A stretch of 18,477 nt of DNA from Anaerolineae bacterium (lineage in GTDB: Bacteria > Chloroflexota > Anaerolineae > Aggregatilineales > Phototrophicaceae). Every line of letters begins with the position of its first letter. The stretch's first letter is position 1. The stretch spans positions 1 through 18,477 of the forward strand of contig JANQRM010000197.1 in assembly GCA_028284565.1 (NCBI GenBank), read 5' to 3'. Below the pieces are notes generated by a model. That model did not search any database. It saw only the letters and a list, made by a program, of their open reading frames with translations, and had not been told where the DNA came from. The position numbers and the translations under genes were made by a program. Below are positions 1 through 7,426 of this stretch, in pieces.

Positions 1-83
1 GGTTTAGCTGACATATTCAACTTTCTTTAGTTCGTTGTCTACATATCATACCAGACAGATGTCCGCTGGAGAAGAGTGCCATA

Positions 84-92
84 TGTTATACT
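84..92 (+). promoter_or_regulatory. Possible extended -10 promoter element for the sensor kinase
   Basis: TGT followed by TATACT (-10 hexamer at 87-92) forms a TGn-extended -10 element about 27 bases before the kinase start. I see no good -35 hexamer at the usual spacing, which extended -10 promoters can lack. The rest of the first 119 bases shows no gene, repeat or clear hairpin. Confidence 0.3.
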
Positions 93-119
93 CGAACAAA
101 GTACTGGAACGCACCTATT

Positions 120-1286
120 ATGAGAGACATGACGAATCCCCTAGAACGTCGTAATGTCGAATTGACCATCTTGAATCGCATTGCCGAAGCATTGAATTAT
201 GAGGTGGATTTACCGCGCGCTTTGCAATCTGCACTCGAAAATATTGTGAAGCTGTTTGATTTGAATACAGGCTGGATTTATTTGCTGGAGCCAGATACTG
301 AGAAATATTATGTTGCAGCGACATTGCACTTGCCCCCTGCCCTTGCCAATCATCCACGACGCTTAGGTGGGACGTGTTATTGCTTGGATACCTATCGTGA
401 TGGGGATATGGACGGAGCGGCAAATATTAATGCGATTACCTGTTCACGTCTAAAAGACTTGAAGGAAGGTACAGAAGGCTTGCGGTATCATGCGAGTATT
501 CCGCTGTATACGCAAACCCAGCAATTAGGGGTTCTCAATGTTGCCAGTACGGATTGGCGAGAAATTGCGGATGATGATTTACGCTTGCTGCACACTGTTG
601 GGGATTTACTGAGCATCGCCATCCAACGCGCGAGGCTGTTTCAAAAAAGCAAAGAAATCGGAGCGATTAACGAGCGTAATCGGCTGGCACGAGAAATACA
701 CGACACGATAGCTCAGGGACTCGTCGCCATTACACTCCAACTGGAAACAGCCGATGCCCTACTCGAAGGTGATGCCGATAAAGCAAATATCCGCCGAGTA
801 ATAGGCAAAGCAATGGATATGACTCGCGACAATCTGGAAGAAGCGCGTCGCTCGGTTATGGACTTGCGCGCCGCCCCACTCGAAGGTCGCACTTTGCCAG
901 AAGCACTACGAATCCTGCTAGATGATGAAGTCATCAATGCCACGCTCGAAACGCGCTGTGATGTGATGGGGAGTGGTCCACCTTTGCCAACGAGTGTTGC
1001 GGTGGGAATCTATCGTATTGCTCAAGAAGCTATCTATAATGTGAAACAACATTCTCATGCCCAACAACTGCGTGTCGAATTGATTTCCATGCCAGATTAT
1101 GTCTCGTTGGTGATTGAGGATGATGGCATTGGCTTTAAGCCGAATCAAATTCCACAAGGGCATTTTGGCATTATTGGGATGAAAGAACGAGTACGCTTGA
1201 TGGGCGGTAAAATCAATATCTCTAGTACACCCGATGTTGGTACGATCATTGAAGTGAATATTCCGTTAGGTGAAAAAGATGAATGA
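120..1286 (+). CDS. GAF domain sensor histidine kinase (NarX/LiaS-like, HisKA_3 type)
   Basis: A 388-aa cytoplasmic sensor kinase with no membrane segment. Residues about 15-170 form a GAF domain; 185-250 are a HisKA_3 dimerisation and phosphoacceptor helix with H194 in the motif LAREIHDTIAQG; 295-384 are an HATPase_c domain with N-box N307, the G1 box DDGIGF (334-339) and a G2-like FGIIGM (349-354). This class phosphorylates a NarL-type response regulator, and the next gene, overlapping by 8 bases, encodes one. The GAF domain carries a C-x-C pair (C86, C88) and C108 in a CSRL motif, which could bind a metal or sense redox state; the ligand is unknown. ATG 120 is taken as the start, but ATG 129 (three codons in) is equally possible because neither has a strong ribosome-binding site. 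Confidence 0.9.
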   Translation: MRDMTNPLERRNVELTILNRIAEALNYEVDLPRALQSALENIVKLFDLNTGWIYLLEPDTEKYYVAATLHLPPALANHPRRLGGTCYCLDTYRDGDMDGAANINAITCSRLKDLKEGTEGLRYHASIPLYTQTQQLGVLNVASTDWREIADDDLRLLHTVGDLLSIAIQRARLFQKSKEIGAINERNRLAREIHDTIAQGLVAITLQLETADALLEGDADKANIRRVIGKAMDMTRDNLEEARRSVMDLRAAPLEGRTLPEALRILLDDEVINATLETRCDVMGSGPPLPTSVAVGIYRIAQEAIYNVKQHSHAQQLRVELISMPDYVSLVIEDDGIGFKPNQIPQGHFGIIGMKERVRLMGGKINISSTPDVGTIIEVNIPLGEKDE

Positions 1287-1929
1287 TAAAATTCGCATTC
1301 TCGTGGCTGATGACCATCCGGTGGTGCGTGATGGATTGGTTGCTATTCTCAGCACCCAGTCCGATTTTGAGGTCGTCGGTGAAGCCAACAACGGACGAGA
1401 ACTCATCGCCAAAGCCGAACAGCTCCAGCCTACTATTATCTTGACAGACTTGGAAATGCCCGAGGTTGATGGAGTCGAAGCCATCGAAACGATACGTCAT
1501 CGCTTTCCAGAAATTGAGTTTATCGCCTTTACTGCCTTTGATACGGATGAACGCATCGTCAGTGCAGTGCAAGCAGGGGCAAAAGGTTATTTGCTCAAAG
1601 GTGCGCCTCGTCATGAGGTCTTTCGTGCTGTTCGAGTCGTCAGTGGAGGCGGGTCGTTGCTTGAACCCGAAATTGCTACCAAGCTCCTCAGCCATCTCAG
1701 TGGACAATCCCAACGTGAAAACGAACTCCCTGAACCTTTGACAGAGCGTGAGAATGAAGTCCTGTCCCATTTGGCGCAAGGGCGTACGAATAAGGAAATT
1801 GCCGAGTCGCTGTTTATCACAGAACGCACGGTCAAATTTTATGTTAGTGCGATTTTGGGCAAATTGGGCGCCAGCAATCGAACCGAAGCGGTCTCCATCG
1901 CTGCGCAAAAGGGACTTATCCAACTCTAA
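1279..1929 (+). CDS. LuxR/NarL-family two-component response regulator
   Basis: A 216-aa regulator. Residues 5-120 are a receiver domain with acidic residues D11 and D12, phosphoacceptor D57 (ILTDLEMP), switch T85 and K107 (LLKG). Residues 151-214 are a LuxR/GerE helix-turn-helix with the typical LTERENEVLSHLAQG and NKEIAESLFITERTVK motifs. It should bind DNA when phosphorylated by the overlapping upstream kinase, acting as a transcription factor. I prefer ATG 1279 over GTG 1270: AGGTGA at 1268-1273 sits five bases before the ATG as a Shine-Dalgarno sequence but would overlap the GTG. Target genes cannot be read from the window; the flavin reductase just downstream is a candidate by position only. 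Confidence 0.93.
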   Translation: MNDKIRILVADDHPVVRDGLVAILSTQSDFEVVGEANNGRELIAKAEQLQPTIILTDLEMPEVDGVEAIETIRHRFPEIEFIAFTAFDTDERIVSAVQAGAKGYLLKGAPRHEVFRAVRVVSGGGSLLEPEIATKLLSHLSGQSQRENELPEPLTERENEVLSHLAQGRTNKEIAESLFITERTVKFYVSAILGKLGASNRTEAVSIAAQKGLIQL

Positions 1930-1950
1930 TTCACATTCTGTACCATTGAC

Positions 1951-1979
1951 CAGACAAATCCGTGACAATTAACTATACA
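1951..1979 (+). promoter_or_regulatory. Weak candidate promoter for the flavin reductase pair
   Basis: CAGACA (1951-1956), a 17-base spacer and TATACA (1974-1979) lie 32 bases before the start of the flavin reductase. Each hexamer matches the sigma-70 consensus at four of six positions, so this is tentative; read-through from the response regulator is the alternative, as no terminator is visible after 1929. Confidence 0.25.
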
Positions 1980-2011
1980 TTCTGCTCAACACCATCAACA
2001 AAGGATACAGA

Positions 2012-2599
2012 ATGGCACAACAACTACATATTGTCGGCATTGGTGGCACACTCCGCGAGAACTCCCGCAGTCGCTTTGCCCTCGAACACGCACTCAAAGC
2101 TAGCGAGGCAGAAAGCGCGATAACAACCCTGATTAACTTGAATGAGACTCGTCTCCCCTTTTATGAGCCGGGGCGTGGATTAGAATCCTATGGCGAATTT
2201 GAGCAGAATTTCATCGACACAGCACGTCGGGCTGATGGCATGATTTGGAGTACGGGAGCATATCATGGGACACTCGCTGGGGTAACGAAGAATGCGCTTG
2301 ACTGGCTAGAATTTCTATCGGGCGAGGATAGTCCCTATTTGCTGAATAAACCCATCGGCTTAATCGCTACGGCTGGTGGCGATATGGCAGGAGTCACGGC
2401 TCTCCAAGCTATGGTGCATACGGTTCATGCTTTACGTGGAAATGTCGTGCCACTGATGGTTTCTATCCCCAATGCACGACACCATTTCGATTCAGAGGGC
2501 AACTTAACAACTGAAAAGTGGAGCAATAGGCTCAACCAATTAGGAAAATTAGTTGTGGAAACCACCCGACGCTATCAAGCCGAAGTCGTTGCATCATGA
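2012..2599 (+). CDS. NADPH-dependent FMN reductase-like flavoprotein
   Basis: A 195-aa flavodoxin-fold protein of the NADPH-dependent FMN reductase family (SsuE/ArsH/chromate-reductase-like). The N-terminal strand and loop GIGGTLRENSRS (9-20) is the family's FMN-phosphate-binding P-loop equivalent; the second signature, TGAYHGTLAGVTKNALDWLE (81-100), contacts the isoalloxazine ring; KPIGLIATAGG (113-123) is the third conserved block. Length is usual for the family. Such enzymes reduce flavin, quinones or metal oxyanions with NAD(P)H; the true substrate cannot be decided here. AAAGGA (2000-2005) is the ribosome-binding site. The stop codon overlaps the start of the next gene as ATGA, so the two are translationally coupled. 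Confidence 0.88.
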   Translation: MAQQLHIVGIGGTLRENSRSRFALEHALKASEAESAITTLINLNETRLPFYEPGRGLESYGEFEQNFIDTARRADGMIWSTGAYHGTLAGVTKNALDWLEFLSGEDSPYLLNKPIGLIATAGGDMAGVTALQAMVHTVHALRGNVVPLMVSIPNARHHFDSEGNLTTEKWSNRLNQLGKLVVETTRRYQAEVVAS

Positions 2600-2994
2600 C
2601 CCGCCCACTCCAACGTAAAGGGCAACGTTGTTATCTGGTCTTTGGCTATGCACCTGATGAAACATCCATGTCTGATGCCAATACGCAATTCAATGCTTAT
2701 GTGGGAAATAAATCTCGTGGATTAGTGCTGTTTCACGACCATTTTGTAGATAAAGTCGGTGGAGTTGCCATCTTTTACATTGAAAATGATGATGAATGGG
2801 AATTGATACATTCGGCAGAAGAGTTAAGTGGCTGGGATATACAGATTCATCCCTTCATCTACGCAGATAACCCAAAGCGTTTCTTCTATCAAATCGACTT
2901 CACGATGTCGGTTTATCGGGGTATTCGGATGAACGACTTGCTAGTTGAATACGAAAAAAGCGACGAAAAGCAATCCCTTGATGCGCGAGATTAA
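2596..2994 (+). CDS. Unrecognised 132-aa protein coupled to the flavin reductase
   Basis: I do not recognise this protein. It starts on the ATGA overlap with the flavin reductase, which is strong evidence that it is translated. The sequence is a soluble alpha/beta mix with no signal peptide or membrane segment, rich in aromatic and acidic residues: a hydrophobic strand RGLVLFHDHF near 41-50, VGGVAIFYIEN near 54-64, and WDIQIHPFIYADNPKRFFYQ near 80-99. This alternation would suit a small ferredoxin-like or dimeric alpha/beta-barrel fold, but that is only a guess. The C-terminus is charged (EKSDEKQSLDARD). Its coupling hints at a partner or auxiliary role for the flavoprotein. Confidence 0.75.
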   Translation: MTRPLQRKGQRCYLVFGYAPDETSMSDANTQFNAYVGNKSRGLVLFHDHFVDKVGGVAIFYIENDDEWELIHSAEELSGWDIQIHPFIYADNPKRFFYQIDFTMSVYRGIRMNDLLVEYEKSDEKQSLDARD

Positions 2995-3005
2995 CCACTG
3001 ATTAC

Positions 3006-3026
3006 ACAACGATACTGCCCCGTTGT
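3006..3026. repeat. Short inverted repeat upstream of the lipoprotein gene
   Basis: ACAACG (3006-3011) and CGTTGT (3021-3026) are perfect 6-base inverted arms around a 9-base spacer. There is no T-run behind it, so it is not an intrinsic terminator. It ends one base before the putative -35 hexamer of the lipoprotein promoter and could be an operator, or chance. Confidence 0.25.
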
Positions 3027-3027
3027 C

Positions 3028-3055
3028 TTGCAGAACGTGCGCCCTCTGATACAAT
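3028..3055 (+). promoter_or_regulatory. Sigma-70-like promoter of the lipoprotein gene
   Basis: TTGCAG (3028-3033), a 16-base spacer and TACAAT (3050-3055) make a plausible housekeeping promoter. Transcription would start near 3062, about 30 bases before the lipoprotein start. Confidence 0.45.
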
Positions 3056-3093
3056 GTCGTCCTGATTGATGACAACTTATTGGAGAAAAGTGT

Positions 3094-3750
3094 ATGCAAG
3101 TCCGCTTAATTTGGTTGTTGGTGTTCGTGAGTTTGGTGATTGTTGCCTGCCAAGGTCCACCCCCTACTCAGATTGTCCTTGTGGTGACCGCAACGCCCGA
3201 ATCACCGGATGTCGCTCAAAATCTTGAAGCATCCCCAACAGCCGAGAGCGAAGCGACAGCTGAACCGACAACCGAGCCAACGCCCGAATTCACACCAACA
3301 GAAGACCCCTTCCCCACGCCATCAGTAGGTGAAATTTATGTTGCTGAACAACGCTTTGAAAATGGGCGGATGTTCTGGCTACAACCTGTGAATCAGATAT
3401 GGGTGATGACCTTCGACGAAGATGAGAATCCCGTGTGGCTCGTCTATGATGATACCTTTGAAGAGGGCGACCCCGAGTCTGACCCTGATTTAGAACCACC
3501 CGATGAAGATTTGAAACAACCTATTCGTGGCTTCGGCTTCCTTTGGCGGAACAATCCCGAAGTGAAAGAAACCCTTGGTTGGGCGATTGAAGATGAACTC
3601 GGACACAGTACGCCTTACGAATATCATCCGGGTGGCACAATTGTGGATGGTGAGTTCGTTCCCGATGCAGGTTATCATGTGGTGCAAAGCCTTTTCGGGG
3701 AGACCTTCCGCTTTAATGAGGACGAATGGAATTGGGAAGAAGTTGAATAA
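3094..3750 (+). CDS. Surface lipoprotein with Thr/Pro/Glu-rich linker
   Basis: A 218-aa protein with a type II signal peptide: a hydrophobic stretch from about residue 5 and the lipobox IVAC with C19 as the lipidated cysteine. It is followed by a VVTATP stretch and a low-complexity Thr/Pro/Glu linker (about 45-77), an arrangement typical of Chloroflexota lipoproteins. The globular part (about 78-218) has RFENGRMFWL (87-96), IWVMTF, WLVYDDTFEEGDPESDP and RGFGFLWRNNPEVKETLGWA (145-164). I know this pattern as a recurrent domain in related lipoproteins but cannot assign a function; it may bind a ligand at the cell surface. GGAGAAA about ten bases before the ATG is the ribosome-binding site. The gene stands alone, with its own promoter before it and a terminator after it. 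Confidence 0.85.
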   Translation: MQVRLIWLLVFVSLVIVACQGPPPTQIVLVVTATPESPDVAQNLEASPTAESEATAEPTTEPTPEFTPTEDPFPTPSVGEIYVAEQRFENGRMFWLQPVNQIWVMTFDEDENPVWLVYDDTFEEGDPESDPDLEPPDEDLKQPIRGFGFLWRNNPEVKETLGWAIEDELGHSTPYEYHPGGTIVDGEFVPDAGYHVVQSLFGETFRFNEDEWNWEEVE

Positions 3751-3776
3751 TCCCAACGGCTAAAAACAAAATTTTG

Positions 3777-3809
3777 AGAGGGATACCATCGTGTATGCCT
3801 CTTTTTTTT
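3777..3809 (+). terminator. Intrinsic terminator after the lipoprotein gene
   Basis: A 10-bp stem (3777-3786 with 3793-3802, one G-G mismatch) around the 6-base loop CATCGT runs straight into eight Ts (3802-3809). It lies 27 bases after the lipoprotein stop codon and insulates the next operon. Confidence 0.85.
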
Positions 3810-3812
3810 CGT

Positions 3813-3818
3813 TATAAT
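3813..3818 (+). promoter_or_regulatory. Perfect -10 box at the head of the seven-gene operon
   Basis: TATAAT lies four bases after the T-run of the terminator and about 38 bases before the preferred ATG of the next gene. No good -35 hexamer is found 16-18 bases upstream, because that space is the terminator loop and right arm. A nominal in-frame ATG at 3817 overlaps this box and so would not be in the mRNA. Confidence 0.5.
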
Positions 3819-3855
3819 GGGGTCAGCGTTGTCACATCACAAAGGGAATGACTCG

Positions 3856-6396
3856 ATGAAATCACTGCGTTCGTGGGAAATCGGCACAGACCGTCCATTC
3901 AAAGCAACCATTAGTGCTGATGCCCGGTTAAGCGGAACGGATTATTCCGATGACCAAACATGGGAATTGAAACTCGGTAATGATGATGACCCGGCTTTGG
4001 TGTTACAGACTGCCTATGGGGGGCGAGTCGGGCAGGTCAGTCTGGTTCCTATGTGGCAGATTGGCGACGAGATTATTTATGAAACGAATCGCTATGCTAG
4101 CCCGCCGATGATTACTCAGTTCGCGCCCAATTATCTCAATACGAGCGCGCAAATTATCGCTGATGTGAATCTTCAAGCCGAATATTGGGCGATGGAATCG
4201 CATGTTACAGGGGGTATCTTCACGGTCAGCAATCAAAGCAATAATGGAGTTCAAATACGTTTTGATTTATTCGCGCATGTGGTTTCACAAGGCAAAGAAC
4301 GTGGACTCAATATCGTGACACTTGGCGATGGCAGTCATGCGATTCAACTTGGCAAAATTGGGACTCTGACTCCGGTGGTCTTATTAGAAAATGCAGATGC
4401 CGAGATTGATGAAACAGGCACAGCGCGCAGTCCTAAAGTTGGACGAACTCTCACCCTCGAAGCAGGTGACACTATAGCTATGCGTTGGGTGCATGTGGGA
4501 CAAACTTATCTCCGCGACTCGCTCAAACTGGGACTCGATTGGTTGCGCGAGGATTGGTCGGCACACTTCAGGCTAATTGGACAAGCCTCACGAGCGATTC
4601 CAACGCTTCAAACTGGCAACAAAGATTGGGATTTACTCATCGCGCAATCTTACAATCGGGTTGTGCAGTCGATTATCAAAGGTAGCAAAACACAGTTACC
4701 TCATGCTTCGTTTGTCTCTACCCGCGAGATGGACGATGGGTATAGCTTTCGTGAAGGCGGGACAGACTACAAACGTAGTTGGTCGGGGCAAGACCCGATT
4801 GTGTCTTCTCAACTTTCTTTGGTAATTGCTTCGATTGATGCAGACGTAGCAAAAGGGATTGTTCAGAATTATCTGTCTACACAACAAGAGGATGGCTGGA
4901 TAGACCGTCAGCCGGGACTGGCTGGGCAACGTCAAGAGCTACTGATTATGCCTTTGCTCGCTCAAATGACGTGGGATGTTTACCAAGCCACACAGGACGA
5001 TGGCTTCCTCAAAGATACATTTGACAATCTCATGAAATGCTTCAATCGCTGGTTTGAGGCCGACCATGATGCAGATAATGATGGATTTCCCGAATGGCAA
5101 CACACTCGACAGATGGGATATGGTGAGTTTCCCTTGTTCAGTGTTGAACAACCGAAATCGCAGGGTGTATCCGTCAAGATGATTGAGTCACCCGACTTAT
5201 TGACTTATCTTCTCAATGAAGCAGATGCACTCCGTGACATCGCAACAACACTTGGTAAAAAGCGTCCTGTGGCTCAGCTCAACAAGCAAATCAAGAATTT
5301 GGAGAAACATCTCAATAATTTGTGGGATGGCACACGCTTTGCTTATCGTGATCGTGATACTCATGCCACGCAAACCGCTACGATTCTATTACAAGATGCG
5401 CGGGGCGATGAGGAACACTTTATTGGCGCATCACTTTCTGAACCGAGTCGCATTGTGGTTAGTGCTGAGGGTGGGGTTCGGCATATTCCGACTGTCAAAT
5501 TAACGATGGATGGAATTGATAGCCAAGGCAACACGATCCAAGAAGTCGCCAATTCAGAACACTTCTCATGGCAAGGACGACAAGGTGTCTATACATCACA
5601 GAATATCTTCTCCCAAGTCGATAGAATTCAGTGTGAGGGGCTAAGTCGGGTCTATCAAATCACCGTAGCAACCGTTGATACGACTGCTCTGGACATCAAC
5701 AGCCTTTTGCCTATCATGATTGATGACCTGCCCAGTGACAAAATAGAAGCCCTTGTCCAGCTTATCACTGATAAAAAACTCTTCTGGCGAGTAAATGGTG
5801 TGCCAATGGTCTCTGCACAAGATTCGACGTATGAATCCGAAAATGGACAAGCAAGTCGGGCAATTGGGTTGTTCTGGCTGGCACAAATTGGCACAGGTTT
5901 ACTCAATGCAGGTTACACCAAAGACGCAACCACACTCCTCAAAAATACGCTCAAGATGTTGGATAATGTCATGCTACAAGATGGAACATTCCATCAATTT
6001 TACGATAGCGAAGGAATCGGCGGATTTGGGGAAACAGGACATTTAAGCGGAATTGTTCCCTTAGCCTTTTTACATCGTGTTTTGGGCGCGCAAGTTGTCT
6101 CATCCAGCCAAGTGTGGGCAGGTGGCAACTATGCATGGGGACGCAATATCACAATTAAACAATTTGGCGTGACGGTCCGACGTGGCAAAAAAGGCACAAA
6201 AATCACCTTCCCGTCTAAGTCCGTGATTGAACTGGATGTTGATGCCGAATGGCAACTTGTGACTGATCCTGAGCCAATTGAAGAATCACCAATTGAACAC
6301 CTCCCACAACCCAAAATTGAACCCTCTGCCCCAAAATCGCCAAAACGGGTTATGATTGAAGTGGAACTGGATGATGAACCTACGGAATCATCATGA
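3856..6396 (+). CDS. Alpha/alpha-barrel glycoside-hydrolase-like protein (GH63/trehalase-like clan)
   Basis: An 846-aa protein without signal peptide, so probably cytoplasmic. Residues 1-235 look like an N-terminal beta-sandwich. From about 245 an (alpha/alpha)6 barrel begins, with RSWSGQDPIVSS (307-318) resembling the loop holding the catalytic acid in GH63-type enzymes (D313 the candidate), and the barrel motif DADNDGFPEW (405-414). At about 520-612 a beta-rich segment appears to be inserted in the barrel, which resumes at LLPIMIDDLPSDK. ENGQASRAIGLFW (662-674) and GIGGFGETGHLSG (720-732) provide glutamates E662 and E725 as base candidates. The C-terminal 45 residues are Pro/Glu-rich. The start is ATG 3856, preceded by AAAGGGA (about 3840-3846); a longer reading from 3817 falls on the -10 box. 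Substrate unknown, likely an oligosaccharide. Its end overlaps the next gene by four bases. Confidence 0.75.
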   Translation: MKSLRSWEIGTDRPFKATISADARLSGTDYSDDQTWELKLGNDDDPALVLQTAYGGRVGQVSLVPMWQIGDEIIYETNRYASPPMITQFAPNYLNTSAQIIADVNLQAEYWAMESHVTGGIFTVSNQSNNGVQIRFDLFAHVVSQGKERGLNIVTLGDGSHAIQLGKIGTLTPVVLLENADAEIDETGTARSPKVGRTLTLEAGDTIAMRWVHVGQTYLRDSLKLGLDWLREDWSAHFRLIGQASRAIPTLQTGNKDWDLLIAQSYNRVVQSIIKGSKTQLPHASFVSTREMDDGYSFREGGTDYKRSWSGQDPIVSSQLSLVIASIDADVAKGIVQNYLSTQQEDGWIDRQPGLAGQRQELLIMPLLAQMTWDVYQATQDDGFLKDTFDNLMKCFNRWFEADHDADNDGFPEWQHTRQMGYGEFPLFSVEQPKSQGVSVKMIESPDLLTYLLNEADALRDIATTLGKKRPVAQLNKQIKNLEKHLNNLWDGTRFAYRDRDTHATQTATILLQDARGDEEHFIGASLSEPSRIVVSAEGGVRHIPTVKLTMDGIDSQGNTIQEVANSEHFSWQGRQGVYTSQNIFSQVDRIQCEGLSRVYQITVATVDTTALDINSLLPIMIDDLPSDKIEALVQLITDKKLFWRVNGVPMVSAQDSTYESENGQASRAIGLFWLAQIGTGLLNAGYTKDATTLLKNTLKMLDNVMLQDGTFHQFYDSEGIGGFGETGHLSGIVPLAFLHRVLGAQVVSSSQVWAGGNYAWGRNITIKQFGVTVRRGKKGTKITFPSKSVIELDVDAEWQLVTDPEPIEESPIEHLPQPKIEPSAPKSPKRVMIEVELDDEPTESS

Positions 6397-7424
6397 CGAC
6401 GACGCACGATACAACTGAAACCCTAGAGATTTATACCTTTCTGTTGCGGAGCAGTGCTGACGGTATTCTGATTGCATCATCAGACAAGCGGATTAATCAC
6501 CTCAATCCAGCCGCCGCCGCGATGTTAGGTGTAACGACAGATGAAGTGTTAAATCGTACCCCGCGTGAATGCTTTGGGAAAAATGGTGCATTAATCAATC
6601 TCTTTGAGCGAGACGGTGAACAGACGCTAGATGTCCGACTGCCTCGCCGACGATTGGCAACGGGCATTGGAATGACCACAAAAGAAGGGGAACGTGTCAT
6701 ACTCCTGCAAGATGTCACCGAAAAGCGCAACCTCGAAACCCGCCGAGAGATGTTGACGAAAGCCATCGCTCATGACCTTCGCAATCCCATCTCAGCATTG
6801 GGGGGCTATGCCAGCCTAGTTGAGCGATTTGGGGATTTGAACGAACAGCAAGATAAATACCTCGCACGCATTCGGGAAACATCCTCCAAACTTTATGATG
6901 TTCTCAGTTTGCTGGTCGATTTGGCATGGATTGAAGCCGGAATGCCCCTCAGCCATGTACCGATTAAGATGCGCGAGATCATCGACAAAGCCGTGAAAGA
7001 TGTCGAACCCCTCGCTAAAAAGCACAAAATCAGCATCGCTACCTCCCTCCAAGACCCATTATCTGATGTCATTGGCGACCCATATCGTCTTCATCTTGTG
7101 ATTTATCACTTGCTCCAAAATGCAATACTCTATTCCCAACAAGAAGACAACATCGTCATTCATGCATGGGGTGACGATCAAGAGGTCTATTGCAGTGTTG
7201 CAGACCAAGGCATCGGTATCAACGATGATGAACTCGAACTCATCTTTGACCGCATGTATCGCTCACAGGACGAACAAGCCCGACAAATCTCTGGCGGTGG
7301 ATTAGGTTTGACTCTCGCGCGCACGATTGTGGACCGACTCGGCGGAGATATTTGGGCGACTAGTAATTATGGCGAAGGCAGTACCTTTACCTTTGTCCTG
7401 CCAACCGTACAAGTCGAGAGCTAG
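6393..7424 (+). CDS. PAS-domain sensor histidine kinase (HisKA class)
   Basis: A 343-aa soluble kinase. Residues about 10-110 are a PAS-like sensor (SSADGILIASSDKRINHLNPAA near 20-41, closing with VILLQDVTEKR). The H-box is IAHDLRNPISAL with H127, and the ATPase domain has N243 in LLQNAILYS, the G1 box DQGIGI (271-276), the F-box region LIFDRMYR and the G2 box GGGLGLTLART (301-311). No transmembrane segment is present, so it reads an intracellular signal or depends on a partner. It begins within the stop codon of the glycosidase-like gene (ATGA) and ends two bases before the next start, so it belongs to that operon. No cognate response regulator lies beside it; its partner must be encoded elsewhere, making it an orphan kinase. 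Confidence 0.9.
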   Translation: MTTTHDTTETLEIYTFLLRSSADGILIASSDKRINHLNPAAAAMLGVTTDEVLNRTPRECFGKNGALINLFERDGEQTLDVRLPRRRLATGIGMTTKEGERVILLQDVTEKRNLETRREMLTKAIAHDLRNPISALGGYASLVERFGDLNEQQDKYLARIRETSSKLYDVLSLLVDLAWIEAGMPLSHVPIKMREIIDKAVKDVEPLAKKHKISIATSLQDPLSDVIGDPYRLHLVIYHLLQNAILYSQQEDNIVIHAWGDDQEVYCSVADQGIGINDDELELIFDRMYRSQDEQARQISGGGLGLTLARTIVDRLGGDIWATSNYGEGSTFTFVLPTVQVES

Positions 7425-7426
7425 TT

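Noticed and set aside
1246..1968. A 240-aa open reading frame on the minus strand opposite the response regulator
   Set aside because: It lies fully antisense to a clear receiver-HTH gene, has no recognisable domain or ribosome-binding site, and is explained by codon bias of the real gene.
1930..1984. Recurring ACATTCTG after the response regulator (near 1932 and 1977) and after the GH5-like lipoprotein (near 9739)
   Set aside because: The shared string is too short, has no constant spacing or hairpin, and only three copies were noticed; chance is likely.
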